64,000 nt of DNA, taken from contig NZ_BOMB01000007.1 of the NCBI RefSeq assembly GCF_016861975.1, positions 124,001 through 188,000 on the forward strand. The letters are read 5' to 3'. A model generated the notes under the pieces. That model ran no database searches. It was not told the origin of the DNA and saw only the letters and a list, made by a program, of their open reading frames with translations. Positions within the stretch are counted from its first letter, which is position 1. Each line of letters begins with the position of its first letter. The position numbers and the translations under genes are program-made. Shown piece after piece: positions 27,171 to 36,500 of the stretch. This DNA is from Actinocatenispora rupis. Lineage in GTDB: Bacteria > Actinomycetota > Actinomycetes > Mycobacteriales > Micromonosporaceae.

Positions 27171-27209
27171 CGCGGGCCGTACAGTCCACAGTGGACAGTA
27201 CGGCCCGCG
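27171..27209. terminator. 39-bp near-perfect palindromic terminator built on GTCCACAGTGGAC
   Basis: Arms of 19 bp pair at 18 positions (CGCGGGCCGTAC on the left, GTACGGCCCGCG on the right) around the exact palindrome core at 27184-27196. It lies between two convergent genes and would terminate both. Confidence 0.8.
27184..27196. repeat. GTCCACAGTGGAC palindrome, exact copy 2
   Basis: Exact copy forming the core of the terminator between the aldo/keto reductase gene and the sigma-factor partner gene. Confidence 0.9.
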
Positions 27210-27228
27210 TCGCCGGGACCGGCCCCCG

Positions 27229-28344
27229 TCAGCCGGTGACCGGGTCGGCGAGTGCGGGGATGCCGTTGCCTGGCAGCGTGATGCCGGTGACCGCGCCGGG
27301 GCGGTCGGTGTCCAGTCGCAGCAGTCGCATCGGGCCACCCTTGACCTGCGCGAACATCACCGCGGTGTGGTCGTTCGCCCAGGTCGCCGCGTCCCAACCG
27401 GCGTAGCCGGGCCGGATCCAGCCGTGCGTGGCGAGCGTCCACCGCCCACCCTTCCGGTACCCGTCGCCGACCGGTCGGTACGTGACGTAGCCGGTGGTGT
27501 CGGCGGCCAGGACGACGCCCGTCGGCGAGACGATCACGCCGAGCAGTGCCCCGGTACGCGTGCAGCCGCCGGTGGTGAACCCGTGATCGGGGTCGATCCG
27601 GGTCAGGCACTGCGATCCCGCGGATCCGGTGCGGCCGACCAGGGTGCGGCCGTCCGCGGTGAGCCCGTCCACGCTGTACAGCGGGTGGCCGGCGGTGGGT
27701 CGGTAGTCGCCGTGGTCCGGCCGCCACAGGTCGTACCGGCTGCCGGTGGTGGACATGGACCGGACGAGGACCACCGCCCCGTCGGTACGGATCAGCGTCG
27801 GTACGACGAGGCCGCTCGGTACCCGGGTGGTGTGCACGTCGGTCAGCCGGTCCCCGGACAACCGAGCCACGGTCAGGCTTCGCTTGGCACCGAAGGCGAT
27901 CCGAGTACCGGAGGGGTCGGTGACGAGCTGTTCCTGGTGGCTGGCGAGCTTGTGCCGGGCGCCGGTACGGTCGAGGTGCCAGAGGTCGCCGTCGAGGTCG
28001 AGCACGATCCAGCCGCCGTCGCGGGTCGCGTGGATCACGTTGATGTCGGCGGGTACGGCCAGCCGGGCGCCGCTCGTCGTGTACACGGACCAGCCGAGGG
28101 CGACGTCGACGCCGGCGCGCGCGCCGACCTGCTGCGGCCGGGCGGGTGGCGCCGAGTGGTCGGTGTGCCGGCCGGGCAGCCAGATGCCGAGCGCGACGAG
28201 CGCGACGGCGACGACCGCGGCGATGGGTCCGAGTACGAGGGCGCCGCGGCGCCGGCGGGCCCCGCGTACGGCGGCCTCGGTCACGTCGTACTGCTTGGCG
28301 TCGTTGGCGGCGTCGTCGAGCAGGGACTTCAGCGTGTCGCTCAT
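27229..28344 (-). CDS. membrane-anchored beta-propeller-like protein, partner of SigE-family sigma factor
   Basis: 371 residues from ATG 28344, which overlaps the sigma-factor stop (ATGA). A cytosolic N-terminus of about 45 residues ends in a run of arginines. One membrane segment follows (LVLGPIAAVVAVALVALGIWL), then an extracytoplasmic domain of about 290 residues with repeated D-G-x-x-(W/Y) strands as in a beta-propeller (DGGWIVLDLDGDLWHLD, DPSGTRIAFGAKRSL). The topology and translational coupling suggest an anti-sigma or signal-sensing partner, although no ZAS zinc motif is visible. The function is inferred from context. Confidence 0.8.
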   Translation of the reverse strand: MSDTLKSLLDDAANDAKQYDVTEAAVRGARRRRGALVLGPIAAVVAVALVALGIWLPGRHTDHSAPPARPQQVGARAGVDVALGWSVYTTSGARLAVPADINVIHATRDGGWIVLDLDGDLWHLDRTGARHKLASHQEQLVTDPSGTRIAFGAKRSLTVARLSGDRLTDVHTTRVPSGLVVPTLIRTDGAVVLVRSMSTTGSRYDLWRPDHGDYRPTAGHPLYSVDGLTADGRTLVGRTGSAGSQCLTRIDPDHGFTTGGCTRTGALLGVIVSPTGVVLAADTTGYVTYRPVGDGYRKGGRWTLATHGWIRPGYAGWDAATWANDHTAVMFAQVKGGPMRLLRLDTDRPGAVTGITLPGNGIPALADPVTG

Positions 28345-28862
28345 GCCTGTACCTCCGAGCCGTTGTGCAGCAGGTCGGCGAGCTCCGGCGCGACGGCGCG
28401 GAGCTTGGCGAGTGCGTGGTGGGTCTGGCTCTTGACGGTGCCGACCGAAACGCCCAGCTCGGCGGCGACCTGTGTCTCGGTCATGTCCTGGTAGAACCGC
28501 AGGACGACGACGGCCCGCTGGCGCGGCGACAGCTGCCCGAGCGCCCGGACGACGACGATGCGCCGCACGGTGGACTCCGCCGCGTCCGGCACCGACCCCT
28601 CCGGTACGTCCGGCACCGGGTTCTCGGGTCGGCGGCGTCGCCACCGCCAGCCGGAGATGTGGTCGTGCACCATGATCCGGCGCACGTACGACACCGGCTG
28701 GTCGTACCCGGAGATCCGGGGCCAGCGGGCCGCGACCTTGGTCAGCGACGTCTGCAGCAGGTCCTCCGCCGCGTGGTGGTTGCCGGTCAGCAGGTACGCG
28801 AAGCGGGACAGCTGCCCGCCGTACGCGCCCATGAACTCGCGGAACCCGTCGTATCGACTCAT
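28341..28862 (-). CDS. SigE-family ECF RNA polymerase sigma factor
   Basis: 173 residues from ATG 28862, with GGGAGG 5-6 nt upstream. Region 2 is FAYLLTGNHHAAEDLLQTSLTKVAARWPRI with the YVRRIMVHDHISGWRWRRRR region 2.4. Region 4 is LSPRQRAVVVLRFYQDMTETQVAAELGVSVGTVKSQTHHALAKLR. This is the actinobacterial SigE family of ECF sigma factors. It is co-transcribed with its membrane partner. Its upstream region also carries the predicted operator at 28936 shared with the glycan locus. Confidence 0.93.
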   Translation of the reverse strand: MSRYDGFREFMGAYGGQLSRFAYLLTGNHHAAEDLLQTSLTKVAARWPRISGYDQPVSYVRRIMVHDHISGWRWRRRRPENPVPDVPEGSVPDAAESTVRRIVVVRALGQLSPRQRAVVVLRFYQDMTETQVAAELGVSVGTVKSQTHHALAKLRAVAPELADLLHNGSEVQA

Positions 28863-28935
28863 CCGCACCTCCCTCTCGCCGGGTCCACACGCCGGCACCC
28901 CACCACACGGTTGTATCGGCCGATCATGTACGAGG

Positions 28936-28949
28936 TTGGTCTAGCCCAT
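28936..28949 (+). promoter_or_regulatory. predicted GntR/DasR-like operator S1
   Basis: TTGGTCTAGCCCAT, one of five matches to TTGGTMYRGNCCAW around the glycan locus. Sixteen bases from 28936 are identical to those at 44085. It differs from the DasR core TGGTCTAGACCA by one base. Confidence 0.6.
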
Positions 28950-29081
28950 TCTCGCACGGGCGGTACTGCGTTGCGGCGGTCGCGCGGTGCCCTGATTCCC
29001 GCGTGACTGGGGGTTGTTCCGCGTTCGGGCGGGAGTTTTCTGGGAGAGAGGTCTTGCCTGGCGAGTACCTGCTTGGTTCTA

Positions 29082-29095
29082 TAGGACCGTACCAA
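29082..29095 (-). promoter_or_regulatory. predicted GntR operator S2
   Basis: On the minus strand TTGGTACGGTCCTA. Fourteen bases (GGTTGGTACGGTCC) are identical to site S3 upstream of the GH20 gene. It lies 125 bp before the DUF4855 start codon. Confidence 0.6.
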
Positions 29096-29186
29096 CCGGT
29101 GAGCTGCGTCGGACGCGGCCAGCGGACTGCACCGGGTGGCGCGGGCCGGCGCCGGGTCGGGCGCCGATGACGGGCGCCCCGAAATC

Positions 29187-29199
29187 GTCCACTGTGGAC
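29187..29199. repeat. GTCCACTGTGGAC palindrome, exact copy 3
   Basis: Exact copy in the 5' leader of the DUF4855 gene, ending 20 bp before the start codon. Confidence 0.9.
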
Positions 29200-29219
29200 T
29201 CACTGACTGGAGGCGCACC

Positions 29220-30905
29220 ATGCAGCGTGCGATCAGACGGTGGACCGTACTCGCGGCCGCGGCCGTCGGTACGGTCGCGCTCGTCGCGGTGACCGCGGCA
29301 CCCGCCGCGGCCGCGCGGCACGGCAAGCCCCACGCCGGGTACGACGTGGCGCACGGCAAGAGCTACACGGTGTCCGTCGGCGTACCCGACGCGGAGCGGC
29401 ACCAGACCGAGGAGTCCGCGTACCCGGACCGGGCGAAGTACCTCACCGACGGCGCGCTCGCCGCCGGTACCGACTTCAGCTCGCCCGGCTGGGTCGGGTA
29501 CCTCCAGCAGGTCTCGCGCACGGTGACGCTGGACCTCGGCGACACGAAGACGATCGACTCGCTGTCCACCGACTGGCTGTTCTACGGCAGCGCCATGGTC
29601 TGGCTGCCCGGAACCGTCCGGTACTCGCTGTCCACCGACGGGCAGACGTACCGGGTGGCGGGGGAGGTCGCCGGGGACAACACCGGCGTGACCAACCAGC
29701 ACCGGCAGGTGTCGCTGTCCATCAAGCCGACCTACGCCCGGTACGTGCGGGTCACGTTCGACACCAACGGGTGGACGTTCCTCGACGAACTCACCGTCAT
29801 GGGCACCGACGGTGTGCGCAACGGATCGGCCGCGCCGGGCGGTGCGGTGGACACGCCGGTCGCCGGGTGCGACCAGACCGGCATGAGCTGCGCCGGTACG
29901 TTCCTGCCGCAGGGCACCGCGCAGACCGGCGGCGTGAGCGACATGTACCTGGCGTACACGTACGACACGCACGGGTCGGACGCGGCGGTCGGCACCTGGT
30001 CGGCCGACGAGCTCAAACCCGTACTCACGCACGTGAACGGGCAGGGGCAGTCGGACGACTGGATGTTCGACACGGTGCTGTTCATGGCGGGTGGCGCGGA
30101 CTACCCAACGAAGGCCGACTGGGACGACATGCTCGACCGGGTCTTCGCGCCCGGCAGCGACGTGGCCGCGCTCGACCAGGCCGCCGGTACGGCGCAGGCG
30201 ACGCTGGGCGACCGTACCGTCCGGGTGGTGCTCGCCATCCCCGACCCGGTCGACTCGGCGGCCGCGCCGTGGGGCACGCTCGACGGCACGACGATCGACC
30301 TCAACCCGGAGCGCGTCGGCCAGGCGACCGCGGACGCCAACAACGCCAAGGTCGTCGACTGGTACGTGCAGCAGGCGACCGCGCGGTTCAACGCCGGCCC
30401 GCACAGCCACATCCAGCTCGCCGGCTTCTACTGGATGAACGAGGCCATCGCGCCGAACTCGTCCGAGCAGGTCGTCGCCCAGCACACCGCGGCGACCCTG
30501 CACGCGCAGGGCCGGAAGTTCTACTGGATCCCGGCGTACCAGTCGCCCGGTTTCCAGCACTGGCGCGAGTACGGCTTCGACGCGTCGATGCAGCAGCCCA
30601 ACTACTTCTTCTCCGACGGCATCCCGCCGGGCGATCCGTCCAGACTGGACGGTGCGCTGGACCTGAGCCGGTGGTCCGGTCAGGGCATGGAGGTCGAGGG
30701 CGACTCGGCGATGCTCACCGACGCCGGAGCCCGGCAGAAGTTCCTGGAGTACCTGTCGAGTTTCCAGGCCGCCGGCGCCGACCGCGGCATCTGCGGTTGG
30801 TACTGGGGCACGAAGTCGGTGCTCGCGCAGACCGTGACCAGCACCGACCCGGACGTCCGCGACACGTACGACGCGGCGTACCGGTTCATCTCCGCTTCCC
30901 GTTGA
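29220..30905 (+). CDS. secreted DUF4855 domain protein with N-terminal discoidin-like module
   Basis: 561 residues from ATG 29220, with TGGAGG 6 nt upstream. A Sec signal peptide ends near AAPAAAA. Residues about 40-205 form a carbohydrate-binding discoidin-like beta module (DLGDTKTIDSLSTDWL, ARYVRVTFDTNGWTFLDEL). Residues about 225-555 match DUF4855: DDWMFDTVLF, WDDMLDRVFAPGSDV, LAGFYWMNEAI, KFYWIPAYQSPGFQHWREYGFD, and MEVEGD. Several conserved acidic and aromatic residues look like a TIM-barrel sugar hydrolase, but no activity is assigned here. It is the first gene of the glycan operon, followed 22 bp later by the binding-protein gene. Confidence 0.85.
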   Translation: MQRAIRRWTVLAAAAVGTVALVAVTAAPAAAARHGKPHAGYDVAHGKSYTVSVGVPDAERHQTEESAYPDRAKYLTDGALAAGTDFSSPGWVGYLQQVSRTVTLDLGDTKTIDSLSTDWLFYGSAMVWLPGTVRYSLSTDGQTYRVAGEVAGDNTGVTNQHRQVSLSIKPTYARYVRVTFDTNGWTFLDELTVMGTDGVRNGSAAPGGAVDTPVAGCDQTGMSCAGTFLPQGTAQTGGVSDMYLAYTYDTHGSDAAVGTWSADELKPVLTHVNGQGQSDDWMFDTVLFMAGGADYPTKADWDDMLDRVFAPGSDVAALDQAAGTAQATLGDRTVRVVLAIPDPVDSAAAPWGTLDGTTIDLNPERVGQATADANNAKVVDWYVQQATARFNAGPHSHIQLAGFYWMNEAIAPNSSEQVVAQHTAATLHAQGRKFYWIPAYQSPGFQHWREYGFDASMQQPNYFFSDGIPPGDPSRLDGALDLSRWSGQGMEVEGDSAMLTDAGARQKFLEYLSSFQAAGADRGICGWYWGTKSVLAQTVTSTDPDVRDTYDAAYRFISASR

Positions 30906-30927
30906 GCGACAAGCGAAAGGGCACCCC

Positions 30928-32568
30928 ATGAGGCGAGTACTCGCCGGAGTCGCCGCCGTCGCGGTCGTCGCCGCCGCCCTCTCCGCGTGCTCCACGAGCC
31001 GCGGTGGGAGCGGCGGTGCGACCTCGACCATCACCGTCAACGCCGACGGTGCCGCGGCCCCCACGTTCACCCGCAACTTCAACCTGGTCAGCCCGGCCGG
31101 CAACGTTCCGGCCGCGACCTACATGTTCTACGAGCCGCTGGTACGGGTCGACGTGCAGCACGGCAACGTGGTCAAGCCGTGGCTCGCGAAGGCCTGGTCG
31201 TACGGCGACGGCGGGCGGACGCTGACGTTCCGGCTGCGCGACGACGTGACGTGGTCGGACGGAAAACCGTTCGTGGCAAAGGATGTCGCGTTCACGTTCG
31301 AGATCCCGGTGCGGAACCCGAAGCTGGGCGCGGCGCCGATCGGCTTCTCCTCGGTGGCCACCCCGGACGAGCACACCGTCGTCGTCACGTACCCGAAGCC
31401 GGCCTACCACGACCTCTCCGCGTACGCGACGCGGTGGATCGTGCCGGAGCACCTGTGGGCCGGGAAGAACCTGGCGTCGTGGACGAACCCGGACCCGGTC
31501 GGCACCGGACCGTACACGCTGGCGTCGTTCAGCCCGCAGCAGATCACCCTGTCCGTACGGAAACACCCGTGGCAGGGCGCCTTCCACGGCGTACGCACGG
31601 TGCGGCTCCGCTCGTACGCCAGCGAGAGCACGATCCAGCAGGAACTGCTGAAGAACACGCTGACGTGGTCGACGATCACCTGGCAGGACGCGAAGAACGA
31701 GTTCGTGGCCAAGGGGAAGGACAACCACTACGGCGGGTTCGCCGAGAGCGGCTCGACCGGCCTGCTGTTCAACTGCCAGCAGGCGCCGACCAGCGACGTC
31801 AACGTCCGGCGCGCCCTGTACGACGCGGTCGACCCGGCCGCGCTGATCTCGCTGTTCGACAACGGGGCGACCCCGCCGAGCCCGACCGGGCTGGCGCCGG
31901 CGACCTGGAACCGTTACCTGGCACCGGAGTTCCGCGACCGGACGCACACCGCGGACCCGGCGAAGGCGCGCAAGGAACTGGCCGCCAGCGGCTTCACCGT
32001 ACGCGGCGGCAAGCTCGTCAAGGGCGGCAAGGCGTACCCGGTGCGGTTGACCGTGGTCAGCGAGTACACGGACTGGAAGGCGCGGGCTCCGGGCATCGTG
32101 CAGGCGTGGAAGAAGGTGCTCGGGCTGGACGCCACCGTCGCCGAGATCCCCGCCAGCCAGTACGCGGCGCACCAGACCGAGGGCGACTTCACCGTGCTGT
32201 ACGGGTTCCTCGCCGGCGGTACGGACATCGTCAACGCGCTCAACCCGGTTCTGAACAGCGCGCTGTCCGCGGACGGGAAGCCGGCGACCGGCGACTTCTC
32301 CCGCTACCGCAACGCGCAGGTGGACAAGCTGCTCGCCGACATGGCCGGTACCAACGACGAGGCCGCGCTGCGCACCGCCGCGTACGCCGTCGAGCGCGCG
32401 GTCGTGCGGGACGTGCCGTTCGGGACGCTGAACGGCAACGCCGACGGCATCGAGTACAACGCGACGGACTGGGGCGGGTGGCCGGATCCGGCGTCCGCGG
32501 ACCACCAGCCGCGCATCACCGGCCCCGACGGGGTCCTCACCATGCGGGACCTGACCGCGAAGCACTGA
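30928..32568 (+). CDS. ABC transporter family 5 solute-binding lipoprotein
   Basis: 546 residues with a lipobox L-S-A-C at Cys21. Family 5 (peptide/nickel/oligosaccharide) signatures are present: YEPLVRVD, LTFRLRDDVTWSDGKPFVAKDVAFTF, NPDPVGTGPYTL, and the VRRALYDAVDPAAL strand. It captures the ligand outside the cell and delivers it to the permeases encoded at 36859-38863. Although family 5 is classically for peptides, many members bind oligosaccharides, and the surrounding glycosidases make a glycan fragment the likelier ligand. It lies between the DUF4855 gene and the isomerase-like gene. A 13-bp-stem hairpin follows the stop. Confidence 0.92.
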   Translation: MRRVLAGVAAVAVVAAALSACSTSRGGSGGATSTITVNADGAAAPTFTRNFNLVSPAGNVPAATYMFYEPLVRVDVQHGNVVKPWLAKAWSYGDGGRTLTFRLRDDVTWSDGKPFVAKDVAFTFEIPVRNPKLGAAPIGFSSVATPDEHTVVVTYPKPAYHDLSAYATRWIVPEHLWAGKNLASWTNPDPVGTGPYTLASFSPQQITLSVRKHPWQGAFHGVRTVRLRSYASESTIQQELLKNTLTWSTITWQDAKNEFVAKGKDNHYGGFAESGSTGLLFNCQQAPTSDVNVRRALYDAVDPAALISLFDNGATPPSPTGLAPATWNRYLAPEFRDRTHTADPAKARKELAASGFTVRGGKLVKGGKAYPVRLTVVSEYTDWKARAPGIVQAWKKVLGLDATVAEIPASQYAAHQTEGDFTVLYGFLAGGTDIVNALNPVLNSALSADGKPATGDFSRYRNAQVDKLLADMAGTNDEAALRTAAYAVERAVVRDVPFGTLNGNADGIEYNATDWGGWPDPASADHQPRITGPDGVLTMRDLTAKH

Positions 32569-32585
32569 GCACGACCACCCCCACC

Positions 32586-32614
32586 GGACCGGTGCCCGCC
32601 ACGGGCACCGGTCC
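32586..32614 (+). other. intercistronic hairpin after binding-protein gene
   Basis: Perfect 13-bp arms (GGACCGGTGCCCG and CGGGCACCGGTCC) around a 3-nt loop. There is no T-run, and the next gene starts 22 bp later. In ABC operons such stems commonly protect the binding-protein mRNA and lower downstream expression. Confidence 0.7.
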
Positions 32615-32627
32615 GTCCACTGTGGAA
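32615..32627. repeat. GTCCACTGTGGAA, one-mismatch palindrome copy
   Basis: Abuts the 13-bp hairpin. Its right arm runs into the ribosome binding site (GGAAGGAG) of the next gene, so a folded palindrome could occlude translation. Confidence 0.75.
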
Positions 32628-32635
32628 GGAGCGCC

Positions 32636-33364
32636 ATGCGCAACCCGCTGTCCATCCAGCTCTACACCGTCCGCGACGGCGTCGACGCCGACCTCCCCGG
32701 TACTCTCGCGCGGCTCGCCGCGATCGGGTACGGCGCGGTCGAACCGTACGACATCACGACCGACCCGCACGGCCTGCGCGCCCTCGTCGACGACCTCAAG
32801 CTCGTCGTCTCCAGCACGCACGCCCCGGTACTGACCGACAAGCGGGACGACATCCTCGCCGCCGCCGGCATCGTCGGTACCGACACGGTCATCGCGCCCG
32901 GCATCACCGCCGAGCACTGGACCAGCCCGGAGGACGTCCGGTCCATCGCGGACCGGCTCAACGAGGCCGCCCGCGCCGCCGCCGACCACGGCGTACGGAT
33001 CGGCTACCACAACCACTTCTGGGAGCTGGAGTACACGATCGGTGGGCGGCCGGCGCTGGAGTCGCTGGCCGACTGGACCGACCCGGCCGTCTTCCTGGAG
33101 ATCGACGTGTACTGGGCGGCCACCGCCGGCGTCGACGTACCGGAGCTGCTGACCCGGTTGGGCGACAAGGTGCGGTACCTGCACGTCAAGGACGGCCCGG
33201 CGACGCGTACCGGGCCGTGGACCGCGGTCGGCGCCGGGGTGGTCCCGATCCCCGAGATCCTCGCCGCCGCACCGGATGTCGAGTGGCACGTGGTGGAACT
33301 CGACGAGTGCGCCACCGACCTGTACGAGGCGCTCGCCGAGAGCCACGCGTACCTGACCCACTGA
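32636..33364 (+). CDS. sugar phosphate isomerase/epimerase family TIM-barrel protein
   Basis: 242 residues, ATG with GGAAGGAG upstream. It has the xylose-isomerase-like (AP endonuclease 2) TIM barrel: SIQLYTVRDGVDADL, a Glu on strand 2 (AAIGYGAVEPYD), STHAPVL, the metal-site stretch IGYHNHFWELE, FLEIDVYWAATAGVD with Glu/Asp, and VRYLHVKDGP with His/Lys. It probably binds a divalent metal and isomerises, epimerises or dehydrates a sugar or sugar acid released from the imported glycan. The exact reaction is unknown. It is the last gene of the DUF4855 operon. Confidence 0.88.
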   Translation: MRNPLSIQLYTVRDGVDADLPGTLARLAAIGYGAVEPYDITTDPHGLRALVDDLKLVVSSTHAPVLTDKRDDILAAAGIVGTDTVIAPGITAEHWTSPEDVRSIADRLNEAARAAADHGVRIGYHNHFWELEYTIGGRPALESLADWTDPAVFLEIDVYWAATAGVDVPELLTRLGDKVRYLHVKDGPATRTGPWTAVGAGVVPIPEILAAAPDVEWHVVELDECATDLYEALAESHAYLTH

Positions 33365-33372
33365 GCGGGCGA

Positions 33373-33401
33373 GGGCCCGCCGGACGCGTGCCGGCGGGCC
33401 C
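33373..33401. terminator. terminator after isomerase-like gene
   Basis: Perfect 11-bp arms GGGCCCGCCGG and CCGGCGGGCCC with a 7-nt loop, 8 bp after the stop codon. It faces the convergent GH20 gene. Confidence 0.8.
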
Positions 33402-33574
33402 TGAGAGGTCCCAACAGAAAGGACTGTCGGCGCCGGGCGGACTCAGGACGACGCTGCCGGCGTTGTCGGCACAGTCGCATACAACACCGGTATGCGACTG
33501 CACCTCCGCCTTGGCAGCCCCGCCCTGAGCCTCGCCAGCCATCCGACGCCTTTCTGTCAGGACCTCGTGTCGTG
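33402..33574. other. non-coding gap with perfect 10-bp inverted repeat
   Basis: Between convergent genes. CAGTCGCATA (33472-33481) and TATGCGACTG (33491-33500) pair perfectly around a 9-nt loop. It could be a terminator for the GH20 gene or a relic of a mobile element end. The segment has an atypical, less G+C-rich composition. Confidence 0.5.
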
Positions 33575-36500
33575 TCAGCCGACGGTGACGGACCAAACGT
33601 GCAGCGCCGGTGTCCACAACGTACGGGTGCCGACCGGCGGCAGCGTGACCGCTGCGACCGTACGGCCCGGGTCGAGCGGGACCGTGTGCAGGAAGACGTC
33701 CGCGTGGTGCGGTACCTGGCTGCCCTGGTAGTTCCGGTACTCCGTGGTGACCGCCAGCGTCGCGTCCGCCGGCACCGGCCAGACCGTCCAGTCCGGGTCG
33801 TCGACGGTGAACGAGGTCGTCGACCCGTCCGTGTACGTGACCGTGCCGGTGCCGGACAGCGGCCCGAAACTCGAACTCGTCAGCAGCCCGAGCCGGGATC
33901 CCTTGCCGGACAACGCGATCGTCTGGCCGTTCGCGAGCGCGTTGTCCGGTCGGGCCGGATCCGTTGCGGGCCAGGTGAAGTGCAGCCCGCCGGCCGTCAC
34001 CGTTCCGCCGGGTGTCACGCCCGCGGCGGCGAGCGCCTGCGCGGAGAACGTCGAGCCGGACCCGTCGAGACCGCCGTCCAGGTTCGGCGGGTCGGTCTCG
34101 GCGTCGTCGGTGATCCCGACGTTGTCGTACGCCGCGGCCAGGTCCGGGTACGGCACGCTCGCCCGTACCGTCAGCGGCTCGTACTGCCGGGTCACCCCGT
34201 CGGCATGCGCCGTGTACGACACCGGGATCGCCGTCGTACCAGGCGATCCGGCGTCCGCGGTGACGGTGAGGCGGGCCGTGGCCGTACCGCCGGCCGGGAC
34301 GGTCAGGGTGCCGTGCCGGGGCGACACGGTGACGGCGGTGTCGCCGACCGACCAGTCGACGCGGACCGGCCGGGTCGTCGCGCCGCGTACGGTGAGCGCG
34401 GTGTCCCCGGGCACCACCACCGCGGTCCGGCTCAACGAGGCCGAAACCGGCTCCGGTACGTCAAAGCCATGCCGCGCCAGGCTGCGCGCCGTCCCCTCCG
34501 CAGTCCGGTACGTGGTGTCGGCGACGGCGAGGTAGTGCCCGCCCGCGCCGACGTCCGGCCGTACCCGGAAGGTCGCGGTGACGGTCCGGTGCGCCGCGAC
34601 CGTGCCGAAGTCGGTGCGGCCCGTCGCGGTCGCGTCGAGCTCCGCACTGTCCTCGGTGGACAGTGCCGCCAGCCCGAGGCGTACGTCGTGCACCGGGTCG
34701 TCGCCGGAGTTCGTGAACGTGGCGGTCATCGTGCCGGATCCCAACGCCACCACCGTGTCCGGCCCGTCCACTGTGGACCTGCCGGGTCCGGCACCGGTCT
34801 CGAACCGGATCTCGCCGACGTTCGTGTGCCCGCCGTCCGGAGACACGTACCGGAGCCACCGGTACGGTGTGGTGTCGGCGACCGGCAGGATCCGCCAGTC
34901 CGCCGTCGGTCGCCACTCGACCGTGGCGAGGGTGTGGCAGCCGCTGGTCGGCCCGTCGGTGCAGCCCTCGAACCGTCCGCCGACCATCGTCAGCGTCGGC
35001 TGCACGTCGTTGCCGCGCGGCACGAACGCGATCCGGTCCACCGGCGCGGCATGCCCGGCACCGAGATCGATGCCCACGTACCCGCCGTCCGCGGCGGCAC
35101 CGTCCACGTACGTGCCCGGGTCGCCGTCGAACGCCGGCGCCGGGTCGGCCACGTTGCCGTACACGGATCCCTTGAGCGGCACCACATCCGGCGTGATCGG
35201 GTTCGGCGGCCCGGGCGGTGGGCCGACCCGGTCCGCGGCCTCCTCGAACGCGAACACCGACGGGTACTCCCGGTGCCCCGGCCCGTGCCAGGTCGTCTCG
35301 GCCAGCACCTCCAGCGGCCGCTGCGCGAACCAGTCCGGGTACGCGTCGGAGGTGTCCGCCAGGTCGTCGTTGAACAGCGAGACCTCGTATCCCCAGAGCC
35401 TGTCGTCGTGCACGTAGTCGTACGAGGTGTACATGGTCGTGGTGTTCGCGACCCACCAGTCGCCCGGCGGTTTCGTCGGTACCACGTAGAAGTCCGGGTC
35501 GGGGGAGGCGACCACCTGGTACCCGGCGTCCAAATAGGACCGTGGCGTGGCGCCGTACCACGCGTCGATCAGGATGTCCTTGTCCGGGGCGATCGTCGCG
35601 CCGCCGATGTAGTCCCACCAGTTCCACATCTCCGGCGTACGACCCATCGCGGTGACCGCGGCGGCCAGCCGGTTCTGCCAGGCCACGATGACGTCCACAG
35701 TGGACCGGTACCCGTGCGCGGTGGCGTAGTCGACGAGTTCCGGGCACGCCTTCTGCTGGTCCACTCCCGCGTACTCGTCGCCGCCGATGTGCAGGATCGG
35801 CGAGTTCGGGAACAGTGCCGTCCACTCGCGGAGCAGGTCGGTGACGACGGTCAGCGCCGCGGGCTTCGTGACGTTCAGGTTGCCGATGTCGGCCAGCGAC
35901 CGGCAACCCCAGGCCAGCGCGGGCATCCGCGCGGTGAGCTGGTTCGAGTGCCCCGGCACGTCGAACTCCGGGATCAGCGTCACGTGGTAGCGCTCGGCGT
36001 ACGCGACGATCTCGCGGATCTGCGAGACCGTGTAGTGCCGGTCGCTCACCAGACCCGGATACCTCGCGCTCGGCACCCGGATCGCGTACGAGTCGGTCAG
36101 GTGCAGGTGCACCACGTTCATCTTGTGCCACGCCGCCGTACGCAGGTGCCGTTCGACGTCGGCGACGGAGTAGAAGTGCCGCGCCGGGTCGAGCAGGTAC
36201 CCGCGGTGCCGGTAGTCGGGGGCGTCGGTGGCGGCGCCGCGCGGCAGGGTGGTGTGGCCGGGCGCGAGGCGGAGGATCTGCTCGACGGTCTGCTCGGCGT
36301 AGAACGCGCCGTCGGAGTCCGCGGCCGAGATCCGTACGGTGGCGCCGATGTCGAGCCGGTACGCCTGCTTCGGGGTGTCGGCGGTGGACAGCACGATGTC
36401 GCCCGCGCGGGCCGTCCCGGTCACCACGGGCGGCCGGACCCCGGTGACCGCCGCGAGGTCGTCGGCGAACGTACCGGCGTCGGCGCGGATCCGTTGTGCC

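Larger units (their letters stand above)
28863..29219. promoter_or_regulatory. 357-bp divergent control region with two predicted GntR operators
   Basis: Lies between the sigma-factor start (minus) and the DUF4855 start (plus). It holds operator copies at 28936-28949 and 29082-29095, palindrome copy 3 at 29187-29199, and no gene. Confidence 0.6.

Noticed and set aside
33186-33617. Minus-strand open frame across the isomerase/GH20 junction
   Set aside because: It crosses a terminator hairpin and the end of a well-supported plus-strand gene, and shows no domain.
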